From contig NZ_CP137636.1 of the NCBI RefSeq assembly GCF_036670015.1, forward strand, positions 4,070,501 to 4,134,500: DNA of 64,000 nucleotides, in the 5' to 3' direction. The DNA comes from Niallia sp. XMNu-256 (GTDB taxonomy: Bacteria > Bacillota > Bacilli > Bacillales > Cytobacillaceae). The stretch's first letter is position 1. Every line of letters starts with the position of its first letter. Below, in pieces: positions 26,514-34,802 of this stretch. Below the pieces are notes generated by a model. The model had not been told where the DNA came from, ran no database searches, and was given only the letters and a program-made list of their open reading frames with translations. The position numbers and the translations under genes are program-made.

Positions 26514-26718
26514 TCTATTTCCTTCTCCCCTGTATTAAATCTTGTTGTATTGTTTTAAATGAAATGCGCCTTGGCGGATTTGCCCCAGATAATCTTATAG
26601 CTCGCTCAACAAGCTTCCCCATATAAATCTGCGACATCCGCGGAGGCTTTTATTTTAGTCAGCTAAAGCTTGTACATACTGAATGGTTACTAAGCTTGGT
26701 GACTCATTCTAAATGAAG

Positions 26719-27504
26719 TTACCCGAACTGCCAAACACTATGGCTTAAGTTGCCATAACGATAACTACGGTGCAATAATTTAGCTTGTTTCGAATCATCT
26801 GCTGCTCCCATAGCGTAAAAGATTGGCACGAAATGCTCTTTCCCATATGCCGGCACAGCATGCTGGGCATTTGGTGCTAATGAATAATAATCAAATAGGG
26901 ATGCTGTATCCCATGTTGCTAAATGCTTTTCCAGCCATTGATCAAAGTCAATCGCCCATTGATCATTTTCCTTGCCGTCCTTTTCCCATGCGACAATTCG
27001 TAAGTTATGAACGGTACCACCGCTGCCAATGATCAATACATCCTTTTCCCTTAAGGAGGATAATGCCTTTCCAATTTGGTACTGTTCCTCTGGAGTTAAA
27101 TGCTGATTAACTGACATGGAGATCACTGGTATGTCTGCATTTGGGTAAAGCATCTTTAACACGACCCATGCCCCATGGTCCAACCCGCGCTTGGTATCAA
27201 CTTCATAAGGAATCCCTTGTTGGGTAAATATGCTCTTAATTTCCTCTGTTATCGACTTTTCACCTTTTGCTGGATATTGAATTTGATATAAGGCCTCAGG
27301 AAATCCTCCAAAATCATAGATTGTTTCATATTCACCTTCAATATCACTTACATTTTGAACTTGAGCCTCGTAGTGAGCTGAAAACAGGACGATTGCTTTC
27401 GGCTTTGGCAGTGTTTTGCCTAACTCACTTAAGAACTGTGTGTATTCGTTATTTTCAATTGCTAATAATGGCGCTCCATGTGCGATAAATAATGATGGTA
27501 ACAT
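26719..27504 (-). CDS. DODA-type class III extradiol dioxygenase
   Basis: 261 aa. It starts MLPSLFIAHGAP, with His9 as a likely metal ligand. Other conserved pieces are LFSAHYE, GLDHGAWVVL and GSGGTVHNL, matching the YgiD/DODA family of Fe- or Zn-dependent ring-opening dioxygenases for catecholic substrates. The gene is 14 nt downstream of the MhqD-like esterase gene. Substrate not identifiable. Confidence 0.88.
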   Translation of the reverse strand: MLPSLFIAHGAPLLAIENNEYTQFLSELGKTLPKPKAIVLFSAHYEAQVQNVSDIEGEYETIYDFGGFPEALYQIQYPAKGEKSITEEIKSIFTQQGIPYEVDTKRGLDHGAWVVLKMLYPNADIPVISMSVNQHLTPEEQYQIGKALSSLREKDVLIIGSGGTVHNLRIVAWEKDGKENDQWAIDFDQWLEKHLATWDTASLFDYYSLAPNAQHAVPAYGKEHFVPIFYAMGAADDSKQAKLLHRSYRYGNLSHSVWQFG

Positions 27505-27518
27505 CTATTTTCCTCCTC

Positions 27519-28172
27519 TTATTGTTGGATTTGTTCTTGAATCCATTTCAATAAATCTTGCCTATTCTGTAATGAAACGGTATGGCCCTCTGGATACGAA
27601 TGAAAGCTTACCTTCGCATTTAATTCTTTTAAATAGTTTTGTGCATCCACACCCCATTGATAAGGCAATACCCCATCCATTTCACCGTGTGAAATAAATA
27701 CGGATAGATGATCAACTGGTTGAATTTTATAATCCTCTGAAAGGATTTTAGGTATATATCCACTTAAAGCCACAATCCCCTTAATTTTGTCACCAAGGGT
27801 TAATGCAAGAGACATCGATAAAATGGAACCTTGGCTAAATCCTAGACAGAATAACTGACTTTTGTCGATTGGATATTGTTCAGTGGCATCATCAATAAAT
27901 TGAGTTAACTGACTTAATGATTGCCTAAATACATCACGATGCGGTTTTCCATACTCCTCTATTGTAAAAAAGGCAAAACCAGAACCTTGAGAAATCGGCC
28001 CGCGAATACTAAAGATGAACATTTGTTCCTCTAACCCTTGGACTAATGGAAACATGTTCTGTTCATTGCTCCCCATTCCATGCATTAAGAATAGAGCAGG
28101 GTATGTTTTTTGAGGATCTATTTTAATAGGTTTACGGAGTTCATAAAACAAAGGTGATTCCATACTCTTCAT
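27519..28172 (-). CDS. mhqD: Alpha/beta hydrolase, MhqD-like carboxylesterase/phospholipase
   Basis: 217 aa. The nucleophile elbow is GFSQGS (Ser near 121), the Asp in HGEMDGVLP and His in PEGHTVS complete the triad. The sequence resembles B. subtilis MhqD (YodD), part of the quinone-resistance regulon. ATG 28172 and ATG 28163 both have purine-rich stretches upstream. It is first of a three-gene run (hydrolase, dioxygenase, DoxX) and divergent from an XRE-cupin regulator. Confidence 0.82.
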   Translation of the reverse strand: MKSMESPLFYELRKPIKIDPQKTYPALFLMHGMGSNEQNMFPLVQGLEEQMFIFSIRGPISQGSGFAFFTIEEYGKPHRDVFRQSLSQLTQFIDDATEQYPIDKSQLFCLGFSQGSILSMSLALTLGDKIKGIVALSGYIPKILSEDYKIQPVDHLSVFISHGEMDGVLPYQWGVDAQNYLKELNAKVSFHSYPEGHTVSLQNRQDLLKWIQEQIQQ

Positions 28173-28220
28173 CTCTTTTCATCTTTTAATTTGTTTTGTA
28201 ATAAGAATAAAAGTTTTTAA

Positions 28221-28261
28221 ATATGAATATTTGTTGTTTATAAGGTAACAAATATTCATAT
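28221..28261. promoter_or_regulatory. Perfect 15-bp inverted repeat between mhqD-like gene and XRE-cupin regulator
   Basis: ATATGAATATTTGTT (28221-28235) and AACAAATATTCATAT (28247-28261) are perfect inverted repeats around an 11-bp spacer. It sits mid-way in the divergent intergenic region, so it is probably the operator of the adjacent regulator. Confidence 0.6.
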
Positions 28262-28330
28262 GGATTGTCAACTCCTTTTTTGGTAATATAAATATTAGTT
28301 TCTTATTAGAAAACTTTTGAGGTGATTACA

Positions 28331-28870
28331 TTGGATATCGGCTCCAAAATTCGGATGATCCGAAAAAGAAAACAAATCACTATTGCTCAGATGTGTGAGA
28401 CTACTGGTTTATCAAAAGGATTTATTAGCAATGTTGAAAATAACCATACCTCCCCGTCTATTAATACGTTACAAGCGATCGCTAATTTTCTTGAAACTCC
28501 ATTGCCTTATTTATTGCTTGAAAAGGAAGAACATATGCGTGTTGTGAAAAAAAGTGAAAGAGCCTATTCAAGCCATCATTCATTAAAAGTAGAACACATC
28601 GCTTCATTTGGAGGATTACGAATGATGATGGTAGAGTTTGCCCCAGGACAATCAATGGGTGAGGCAAATGCGCATGAAGGGAAAGAAAGCCATTTAGTCC
28701 TTAGCGGAAAGGTTCTTGCTGAGCAAGGGGAGGATTCTTTTATATTAGAAGAAGGAGATTCCTTTAGCTGGAATGCGTGCGTTCCACATTTTGTAAAAAA
28801 TATTGGTGATGAAAAGGCGGTCATTTTGATTGCCGTTCATTCAGAAGAGGAATTAGAGGATCTTTTTTAG
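28331..28870 (+). CDS. XRE-family regulator with C-terminal cupin domain
   Basis: About 179 aa. The HTH (about 5-60) has TIAQMCETTGLSKGFISNVE, and a cupin domain (about 95-175) has AHEGKESHLVLSGK and EEGDSFSWNACVPHFVKN. This class binds a small ligand in the cupin barrel and usually controls neighbouring metabolic or stress genes. TTG 28331 is 6 nt after GAGGTG; GTG 28322 overlaps the RBS. Divergent from the quinone-stress genes. Confidence 0.85.
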   Translation: MDIGSKIRMIRKRKQITIAQMCETTGLSKGFISNVENNHTSPSINTLQAIANFLETPLPYLLLEKEEHMRVVKKSERAYSSHHSLKVEHIASFGGLRMMMVEFAPGQSMGEANAHEGKESHLVLSGKVLAEQGEDSFILEEGDSFSWNACVPHFVKNIGDEKAVILIAVHSEEELEDLF

Positions 28871-28894
28871 AAGCATGGATTATATTGATATTGC

Positions 28895-28934
28895 CAAGGT
28901 CTTCGTTGATTGGTGAGACGAAGGCTTTTTTCTT
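28895..28934 (+). terminator. Intrinsic terminator after XRE-cupin gene
   Basis: CTTCGT pairs with ACGAAG, with flanking AAGG/CTT, followed by TTTTTTC. Confidence 0.7.
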
Positions 28935-28996
28935 GGATTTTTTCTGATTATAGTTCATCTTGCTACTCTACTGTGAGATGGTAGTATTCACTTTAT

Positions 28997-29305
28997 TTTT
29001 TGCGCATATCTCAAAGGGATAAGTGCCATTTTCCTTCGACCACACTCTGGTTTGCACCTATTACATAAACGATAGCAGCCATTTCCCACGACCATCCTCT
29101 GTTTTGCGCCTATCACTTGAACGATAGAAGCAAACTCCCGCGACCTCCCTATGTTTTGCGCCTATCACAACATGGACAATAAAAGCAATTTCCTCCACCA
29201 CCCTGTGTTTTGCGCCTGTCACATAGACAATAGAAGCATCTCCCGCGACCACCCTTTTTTTATCCCTCCCACATAGACAATAATGTAATTTCTAGCATCG
29301 TTCCC
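28997..29305. repeat. Degenerate tandem array, about 52-bp unit
   Basis: Units begin at about 28997, 29049, 29101, 29153 and 29207 (steps 52, 52, 52, 54), then a degenerate unit. Each starts TTTTGCGCCTATCAC and holds a CTATC-N8-GATAG stem-loop, then a pyrimidine-rich stretch (CCGCGACCACCCT). The 549-bp region between the regulator and the hydrolase holds nothing else but a terminator and a 5' leader. An open frame on the minus strand here is a product of the repeats. Confidence 0.75.
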
Positions 29306-29419
29306 TTATTTTTACCACGATCACAACAAGGATAATTAATTTTTCTACGATACGTTGTTTAAGTTACAGAATGTTTGTACAAAATGGTAAAAACATATCA
29401 AAAGGGGCAGGCATTTAAA

Positions 29420-30151
29420 ATGATCGTTTATCAAGATATTGGAAAAGGAATACCCATTGTCTTCATTCATGGGCTAGGCAGTAAAAAAGAGGCCTGGGAG
29501 CCTCAGCACGAGCTTGCCAACCACTTTCGTCTAATTATTCCGGACTTAAGAGGACATGGGGATACCGCATTGGATCAAGACATTACACTTAAAAACTTTG
29601 CCCTTGATATTATTTATTTACTAGACTATCTAAAAATCCCCAAGGCATTTATTTGTGGATTATCATTAGGAGGAATTATTGCCCAGGAGATATATTGGCA
29701 ACGCCCTGAAAAGGTGAGCGGATTAGTCCTTGCGAATACAACATCCTATATTCCTGCACTGTTCTCATACAATACGATCCAACGTTCGAAGCAACTACTT
29801 CATAATGATAGAGAACGCTTACGAACTCAAATTGTAGAAACCTCACTTCACAATCAGGAATATAAAGAAGAGGCAACAAAGGTCTTTAAGATTAGAGATT
29901 CCTATCTTGATTGCGCCAGAGCTCCAATTGGTATTAATTATTTTATGATCCTTCCAATGATCAATAAGCCTGTTCTATTAATAGGTAGTAGTCACGATCG
30001 AGTAACCCCATTTTTAAACGTGATGATGATGCGTAACTTTATTAAAGACTCGAAAATCATCCTTTTTAAAAACACTGGACATTTAAGCAATATTGAACGA
30101 AAAGAGGCCTTTAATGATGCCATCTCACAATTTCTATGTTCAGTAGGATAA
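29420..30151 (+). CDS. Alpha/beta-fold hydrolase
   Basis: About 243 aa. FIHGLGSKKEAW is the oxyanion-hole segment, PDLRGHGDT follows, GLSLGG is the nucleophile elbow (Ser near 82), with Asp in SSHDRVTP and His in NTGHLSN. ATG 29420 (MIVYQDIGKGIPIVF) matches the usual start of the fold; ATG 29384 and TTG 29375 are alternatives without better RBS. Substrate unknown. It is convergent with phaC, so a PHB depolymerase/oligomer hydrolase role is possible but not shown. Confidence 0.8.
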   Translation: MIVYQDIGKGIPIVFIHGLGSKKEAWEPQHELANHFRLIIPDLRGHGDTALDQDITLKNFALDIIYLLDYLKIPKAFICGLSLGGIIAQEIYWQRPEKVSGLVLANTTSYIPALFSYNTIQRSKQLLHNDRERLRTQIVETSLHNQEYKEEATKVFKIRDSYLDCARAPIGINYFMILPMINKPVLLIGSSHDRVTPFLNVMMMRNFIKDSKIILFKNTGHLSNIERKEAFNDAISQFLCSVG

Positions 30152-30186
30152 AAAAAGAGCGCCCTATAATAGGACACTCTAAAAAT
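30150..30186. terminator. Bidirectional terminator between the hydrolase and phaC
   Basis: AGAG-CCTAT/ATAGG-CTCT stem with AAAAAA to the left and AAAAA to the right of the plus-strand sequence; best for the minus-strand phaRBC transcript. Confidence 0.55.
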
Positions 30187-30226
30187 TAGAAATGAGTTTA
30201 TCTTAAATGTATTACAAAAATTTAAA

Positions 30227-31324
30227 TTAGTTTGAGCGACTTTCTAACCAATCTGCAACGGTCGGATACGTAATTTTGGTCGCTTTGCTACCAAATGTAA
30301 TAGACGTATGTCCAACAGGTAAATCAATGTATTGTTTGTCTTTACTTGAGATTACATCCATTAGAGCTTCTACTTGATGTGGCTGAGCAATAATGTCATT
30401 TTGGCCTGAAAGATTTAAAACATTGGCTTTAATGTTACTTAAATCTACCCTTTGGCCACGAACAACAAGTTCGCCTTTAATTAGTTTATTTTGCTGATAG
30501 AAGTCTCTAATCCACTGGCGGTATGCTTCACCTGGGAAAGGAATTCCGTCGTTTAACCATTTTTGTAGTAGCTTCCAACTCTTAACAAAGCTTGAGTTTT
30601 CAGCACGGTCAACAAGACTTACATACGGACCATAGAAATTGGAAATTGGCTTAATCAGCTTGTTTCCAAAGTCGATCATTTCCGGTGGAATAAGACCTAA
30701 TGTGTCAACTACCTTATCGACATCAAAGTTGCTTTCATCTAACATCTTTCCATAAGAACCTGTATCTGCAAAGTCAAATGGGCTTGTCATAAATACAAGA
30801 TTACGGATTGGCAATTCTGGGTGTAGCGAAGCAAAAATACTTGTCATCGTACCACCCATGCAATAACCAAATAATGAAACTTCATCTGCACCAGATGTAC
30901 GTAGAACTTTCTTAACTGCACGTGGAATATAATCTAGGATGTAATCATCCAATTTCATATTCTTATCTTCATAGCCTGGTGTACCCCAGTCAATCAAGTA
31001 CACATCATAGCCACGATTCACTAAATATTCAACAAAGCTGCCGCCTTTTGTTAAGTCTAAGATATACGGTTTATTGATAAGTGCATAAATCATTAAGATT
31101 GGCACTCTGTGTTCAACCGGCTTATCAGATATATAGCGGTATAGCTTTGTTTTATTTTTTGTCCAAATTACTTCTTTCGGTGTAGGAGCCACTTCAGGTT
31201 CAGCTTCAACCGTTAATACATCTGTTGCTTTTTTTACCCGATTATATACCTTTTGATACTCCTCAGGCATAAAGTCAGCCATCTCTTTCCACTCTTCAGT
31301 TACAAAAATACTAATGGTACTCAC
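30227..31324 (-). CDS. phaC: Class IV poly(3-hydroxyalkanoate) synthase subunit PhaC
   Basis: Polymerises (R)-3-hydroxybutyryl-CoA into PHB on granules, with PhaR as partner. The lipase-like box is GYCMGG (Cys nucleophile near 152), the Asp is in SGQNDIIAQPHQV and the His in PVGHTSITFG. Family landmarks are YALINKPYILDL and DVYLIDWGTPG. About 365 aa is typical of class III/IV. The start is unusual: the only canonical codon, GTG 31324, overlaps the AAGGAG ribosome site, while an ATT at 31315 sits 8 nt after it and lines up with the N terminus I recall for B. megaterium PhaC. The RBC order is conserved in Bacillus. Confidence 0.95.
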   Translation of the reverse strand: MSTISIFVTEEWKEMADFMPEEYQKVYNRVKKATDVLTVEAEPEVAPTPKEVIWTKNKTKLYRYISDKPVEHRVPILMIYALINKPYILDLTKGGSFVEYLVNRGYDVYLIDWGTPGYEDKNMKLDDYILDYIPRAVKKVLRTSGADEVSLFGYCMGGTMTSIFASLHPELPIRNLVFMTSPFDFADTGSYGKMLDESNFDVDKVVDTLGLIPPEMIDFGNKLIKPISNFYGPYVSLVDRAENSSFVKSWKLLQKWLNDGIPFPGEAYRQWIRDFYQQNKLIKGELVVRGQRVDLSNIKANVLNLSGQNDIIAQPHQVEALMDVISSKDKQYIDLPVGHTSITFGSKATKITYPTVADWLESRSN

Positions 31325-31384
31325 TCCTTAACAAAATAGAATTTCTCATTAAAACATATACAGTAGATGAGTGGACTATTACAA

Positions 31385-32128
31385 TTACATGTAAATTCCG
31401 CCGTTAATGTTTAACTGTTGCCCTGTGATATAGTCGCCGTCTTTACATAGGAATACAACACCTTTTGCAATTTCTTCAGGCTTACCAAGACGTTTTTGTG
31501 GAATCTTAGCTTTAAGACCATCTAGAACTTTCTCAGGAATTGCAGCTACCATTTCTGTACCAATATATCCTGGGCAGATTGCATTAACAGTTAAGTTTGT
31601 TTTCGCAGTTTCAAGCGCAAGTGATTTTGTAAAACCAATTAAACCAGCTTTTGCAGCTGCGTAGTTTGTTTGACCAAAGCCACCGAATTGACCAATAATT
31701 GAAGAGATGTTAATGATACGTCCCGCTTCAGCTTCAGTTAAGAATGGTAAAGCAGCTGATGTTGTATTGTAAACACTGTTTAAGTTTACATCAATTACTT
31801 GTCTCCAATCTTCTTCAGAAAGCTTTTTGAATGTGCTGTCTCTTGTAATTCCAGCGTTGTTTACTAAAATATCTACTTGACCAAAGCGCTCAACAGCTGC
31901 TTCGATTAATTTTTTAGCATCTTCACTTTTTGAAACGTCCGCTTGCACTGCGTATGCTTCAACGCCAAGTTCGTTGATTTCTGCTACCATTTTGTCTGCA
32001 GCTTCACTATTGCTATTGTAGTTAAGAACAACTTTAACACCGTTCTTTGCTAATTCTCTTGAGATTGCTGCTCCAATTCCTCTACTTCCACCTGTTACGA
32101 TTGCTACTTTGTCTTGAATGATTGCCAT
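31385..32128 (-). CDS. phaB: Acetoacetyl-CoA reductase PhaB
   Basis: SDR enzyme, 247 aa, reducing acetoacetyl-CoA to (R)-3-hydroxybutyryl-CoA with NADPH. The cofactor motif is TGGSRGIG, NNAG at about 87-90, and the catalytic Ser/Tyr/Lys lie in ISSIIGQFGGFGQTNYAAAKAG. It lies between phaR and phaC in the conserved phaRBC operon. Confidence 0.95.
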   Translation of the reverse strand: MAIIQDKVAIVTGGSRGIGAAISRELAKNGVKVVLNYNSNSEAADKMVAEINELGVEAYAVQADVSKSEDAKKLIEAAVERFGQVDILVNNAGITRDSTFKKLSEEDWRQVIDVNLNSVYNTTSAALPFLTEAEAGRIINISSIIGQFGGFGQTNYAAAKAGLIGFTKSLALETAKTNLTVNAICPGYIGTEMVAAIPEKVLDGLKAKIPQKRLGKPEEIAKGVVFLCKDGDYITGQQLNINGGIYM

Positions 32129-32185
32129 GATAGTTATCCCCCATTTTAGTATATTTAAATATTTAGATGTTTTTTGCGTATTAGA

Positions 32186-32617
32186 TTAGTTTTTTGCTTG
32201 AGTTGTTGCTGTTTTTGGCTTTTCACTTTTTTGTGAATTTAAAATAGTAAGAATATCATTAAGCTTTTGATCCAAAGTCTTTACATCCTTTTTAACGCTG
32301 GCTAATTCGCGTTGTAGAGATTGATTTGACTCTATTGACTTTAGATCTTCAACTAATTCTTCTAATTCATCAACCTTTGTATCAACATTGACAATTAGAG
32401 ATGATATACTTGCCAAATCATTTCTTGTTGGAATATTAACAGACTCTAAATAACGTTCTGTCATTTCATCTAACATCTTTTTAAAAAGAAGGTTCATTTC
32501 CAACACTTGGCCTACACCTTGTGAAGGAAAATCCTCTGTTACTTTCTCATCAATGGAACTGCTTGTTTTGAAATAAAAGTCTTTCCACATGTCATACAAG
32601 TTATAATCTCTAGTCAT
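32186..32617 (-). CDS. phaR: PHA synthase subunit PhaR (class IV)
   Basis: 143-aa partner needed for activity of class IV PhaC. It begins DYNLYDMWKDFYFKTSSS, like other PhaR, and has a heptad-like coiled coil around 55-115 (VDTKVDELEELVEDLKSIE). The RBS is GGAGGAG. First gene of phaRBC; divergent from phaQ. Confidence 0.92.
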   Translation of the reverse strand: MTRDYNLYDMWKDFYFKTSSSIDEKVTEDFPSQGVGQVLEMNLLFKKMLDEMTERYLESVNIPTRNDLASISSLIVNVDTKVDELEELVEDLKSIESNQSLQRELASVKKDVKTLDQKLNDILTILNSQKSEKPKTATTQAKN

Positions 32618-32771
32618 GTTTTCTCCTCCAATACTTTATTGACATATCTATAATACTAAGTTTCTCTCAAGATTAAAAGGCTAAATTTTTAAAAAATTGT
32701 AAAAAGATTGTCGAAATAACAAGTATTTGCCCGAATTAACAAAAAATTAACAAAAATATTTAAAAATAGTT

Positions 32772-32800
32772 TTGACATTTCGTACACTTAGGTGTAAATT
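32772..32800 (+). promoter_or_regulatory. phaQ(P) promoter with an internal palindrome
   Basis: TTGACA (32772-32777), 17-bp spacer, TAAATT (32795-32800). The palindrome TACAC-TTAG-GTGTA (32783-32796) fills the spacer and overlaps the -10, well placed for repression, probably by PhaQ itself. Confidence 0.65.
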
Positions 32801-32834
32801 ACATATATGGACTTGAACGATGGAGGGATACAAG

Positions 32835-33263
32835 ATGACTACCGACAAAAATGAATCTCAGAAGAAACAACCTTCTAAAGAGGACAAAGTAATGACACCC
32901 ATGCCAAAAAATTTAATGGTACCTGTTATCCTATTAAGTCTCCGAGATTGGAGTTTACATGGGTACAAAATTATTCAAGAATTAACACGTTTTGGCTTTA
33001 CTACTATAGATCAAGGAAACCTTTATCGAACATTAAGGCAACTAGAAAAGGATAACTTAGTAAAGTCTGAATGGGATACCTCAAAAGGAGGACCAGCGAA
33101 GCGAATTTATTCCATTACTGATGCTGGTGAAGCTTATTTAAAAACATGTACCGATGCACTTGAACAATACCAATCCATTATTAACCGCTTTTTTACTATA
33201 TACATGGATATGTTTTTACCACCTAAGACGACCAAACAGCAGGATGATGAGGAAAAGAAGTAG
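32835..33263 (+). CDS. phaQ: PadR-family PHA-responsive regulator PhaQ
   Basis: About 142 aa winged-helix protein (PadR fold about 25-110: LSLRDWSLHGYKIIQEL, then GNLYRTLRQLEKDNLV and AKRIYSITDAGEAYL). PhaQ of Bacillus represses phaQP and is released by PHB. ATG 32835 follows GGAGGG by 7 nt; the frame reaches back to 32820. The N-terminal 25 residues are charged and probably disordered. Confidence 0.92.
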   Translation: MTTDKNESQKKQPSKEDKVMTPMPKNLMVPVILLSLRDWSLHGYKIIQELTRFGFTTIDQGNLYRTLRQLEKDNLVKSEWDTSKGGPAKRIYSITDAGEAYLKTCTDALEQYQSIINRFFTIYMDMFLPPKTTKQQDDEEKK

Positions 33264-33341
33264 CATGACTGAATCACATGATTAGTGACTCTGCAGTTTA
33301 CCTGCAATGATCATATAAAAAATATTAGGAGGTCATTCAAA

Positions 33342-33857
33342 ATGGCAACAGCTACAAAAAATGCATCCGTAAATTTAAGTGAGACTTTATTAAATTCTTG
33401 GTCAGAAGGACTTGAAAGAGTATGTATCGCTCAAAATGAATTAGAGGCTTTAATCCTACAAGCAATTGAAAACCAAAAGGAATCTTGGGGCAAACTTGAT
33501 GGTGACATCGTTAAAATTCAAGAAGAGCAAAGAAAACTAATTGAAGATATTCGTGAACAAGCAAAATTAAATCTTCAAAAGGCATTTGGCCAATCAGCAA
33601 GCAAGGCCTTTGAACAATTAAATGCTCAATTTGATGAAGTAAGCAATCGTGTACAAGAATTATCTGTAAAGCCTTATAAAGAAGGCGTATCTTTAATCAA
33701 TCAATCTCAAGATCAATTCAAACAATCTTTACAAAGCGGCTTTGATCAACAACAAAAAGTCCGTGAAGAGTTCAAAAATCAACTTAAATCAGCTCAGCAA
33801 ATATACTTCGATTTTTATGAAGCCAACTCTAAATTAACTTTAAATTTGTTTAAATAA
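33342..33857 (+). CDS. phaP: Phasin PhaP
   Basis: 171 aa granule-coating protein. It is rich in amphipathic helices (QEEQRKLIEDIREQAKLNLQ region) and lacks cysteines apart from Cys near 27. ATG 33342 follows GGAGG by about 8 nt; the frame to 33285 is unsupported. The position downstream of phaQ is the same as in B. megaterium. Confidence 0.9.
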   Translation: MATATKNASVNLSETLLNSWSEGLERVCIAQNELEALILQAIENQKESWGKLDGDIVKIQEEQRKLIEDIREQAKLNLQKAFGQSASKAFEQLNAQFDEVSNRVQELSVKPYKEGVSLINQSQDQFKQSLQSGFDQQQKVREEFKNQLKSAQQIYFDFYEANSKLTLNLFK

Positions 33858-33858
33858 G

Positions 33859-33888
33859 GGACAGCGATTTTTTCGCTGTTCTTTTTTT
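33859..33888 (+). terminator. Intrinsic terminator after phaP
   Basis: ACAGCGA-TTTTT-TCGCTGT followed by TCTTTTTTT. Confidence 0.88.
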
Positions 33889-34003
33889 GGGGAAGTCCGA
33901 ATAAATTATATTACAGTCACTCTTAACATCCGTGATTGTAGGCAGAATCGTAAGTCTGTGTAACAATTCGAATTAAATACTAGCACAAAAATGAGGTGAT
34001 TTT

Positions 34004-34738
34004 TTGAGATTTACTGATAAAGTGGTAATGGTGACAGGTGGAGCCCAAGGTATTGGTAAAGAAACAGCAAAAAGATTTCTTCAGGAAGGTGCAAGTGTTG
34101 TTATCTGTGATTATGACAAAGCAGCCGGTGTAGCTGCTCTCGAGGAATTCAACAGTGACAAAGTAGACTTTTACAAAGTGGATGTGACTGATTCTGCGCA
34201 AATTGGACAAATGGTCGAATCTACCATCAATAAGCACGGAAGGATCGACGTGTTAATTAATAATGCCGGTATAACACTAGATGGCTTTTTAACAAAAATG
34301 GATGAATCAGCATGGGAAAAAGTCATTGCTGTTAATTTATCAGGCGTCTTTAAATGTACAAAGGCCGTTGCCCCACATATGCTTAAGCAAGGTTCAGGTG
34401 TGATACTTAACGCTTCCTCTGTTATTGGGTTATATGGAAATATTGGGCAAACGAATTATGCTGCAACAAAGGCTGGCGTCATTGGGTTAACGAAAAGTTG
34501 GGCGAAAGAATTTGGTCCGAAGGGAATTCGTGTGAATGCCGTTGCCCCTGGTTTTATTGAAACAGGCATGACAGCCGCTGTTCCACAAAAGGTGCTTGAT
34601 TTGATGAAGGATAAGACCCCTCTAAGGAGACTTGGCAGACCAGAAGACATTGCTTCAGCTTATTTATACTTAGCGTCAGATGAGGCCAATTATATCAATG
34701 GCACGATTCTGAGTGTTGATGGTGGGTTAGTCGTTTAG
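34004..34738 (+). CDS. SDR-family reductase, FabG/acetoacetyl-CoA reductase-like
   Basis: 244 aa. TGGAQGIG cofactor motif, NNAG, and ASSVIGLYGNIGQTNYAATKAG with Ser/Tyr/Lys. The sequence falls in the FabG/PhaB group; the location in the PHB region suggests a 3-ketoacyl-CoA or -ACP reductase feeding or draining the PHB pool. TTG 34004 follows GAGGTG by 5 nt. Confidence 0.85.
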   Translation: MRFTDKVVMVTGGAQGIGKETAKRFLQEGASVVICDYDKAAGVAALEEFNSDKVDFYKVDVTDSAQIGQMVESTINKHGRIDVLINNAGITLDGFLTKMDESAWEKVIAVNLSGVFKCTKAVAPHMLKQGSGVILNASSVIGLYGNIGQTNYAATKAGVIGLTKSWAKEFGPKGIRVNAVAPGFIETGMTAAVPQKVLDLMKDKTPLRRLGRPEDIASAYLYLASDEANYINGTILSVDGGLVV

Positions 34739-34750
34739 TTTAAAATGATT

Positions 34751-34796
34751 AAAAGAACAGGAGACTTCTATTCTAGAAGTCTCCTGTTCTTTTTAA
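34751..34796. terminator. Bidirectional terminator between the SDR gene and thiolase
   Basis: A perfect 20-bp stem: AAAAGAACAGGAGACTTCTA, loop TTC, then its complement ending TTTT. It ends both convergent genes. Confidence 0.93.
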
Positions 34797-34802
34797 TATA
34801 AA

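Noticed and set aside
29061-29252. 63-codon minus-strand frame
   Set aside because: It lies wholly inside the 52-bp repeat array and its protein repeats in step with the units.
28997-29305. CRISPR array
   Set aside because: Degenerate tandem units without a repeat/spacer alternation.
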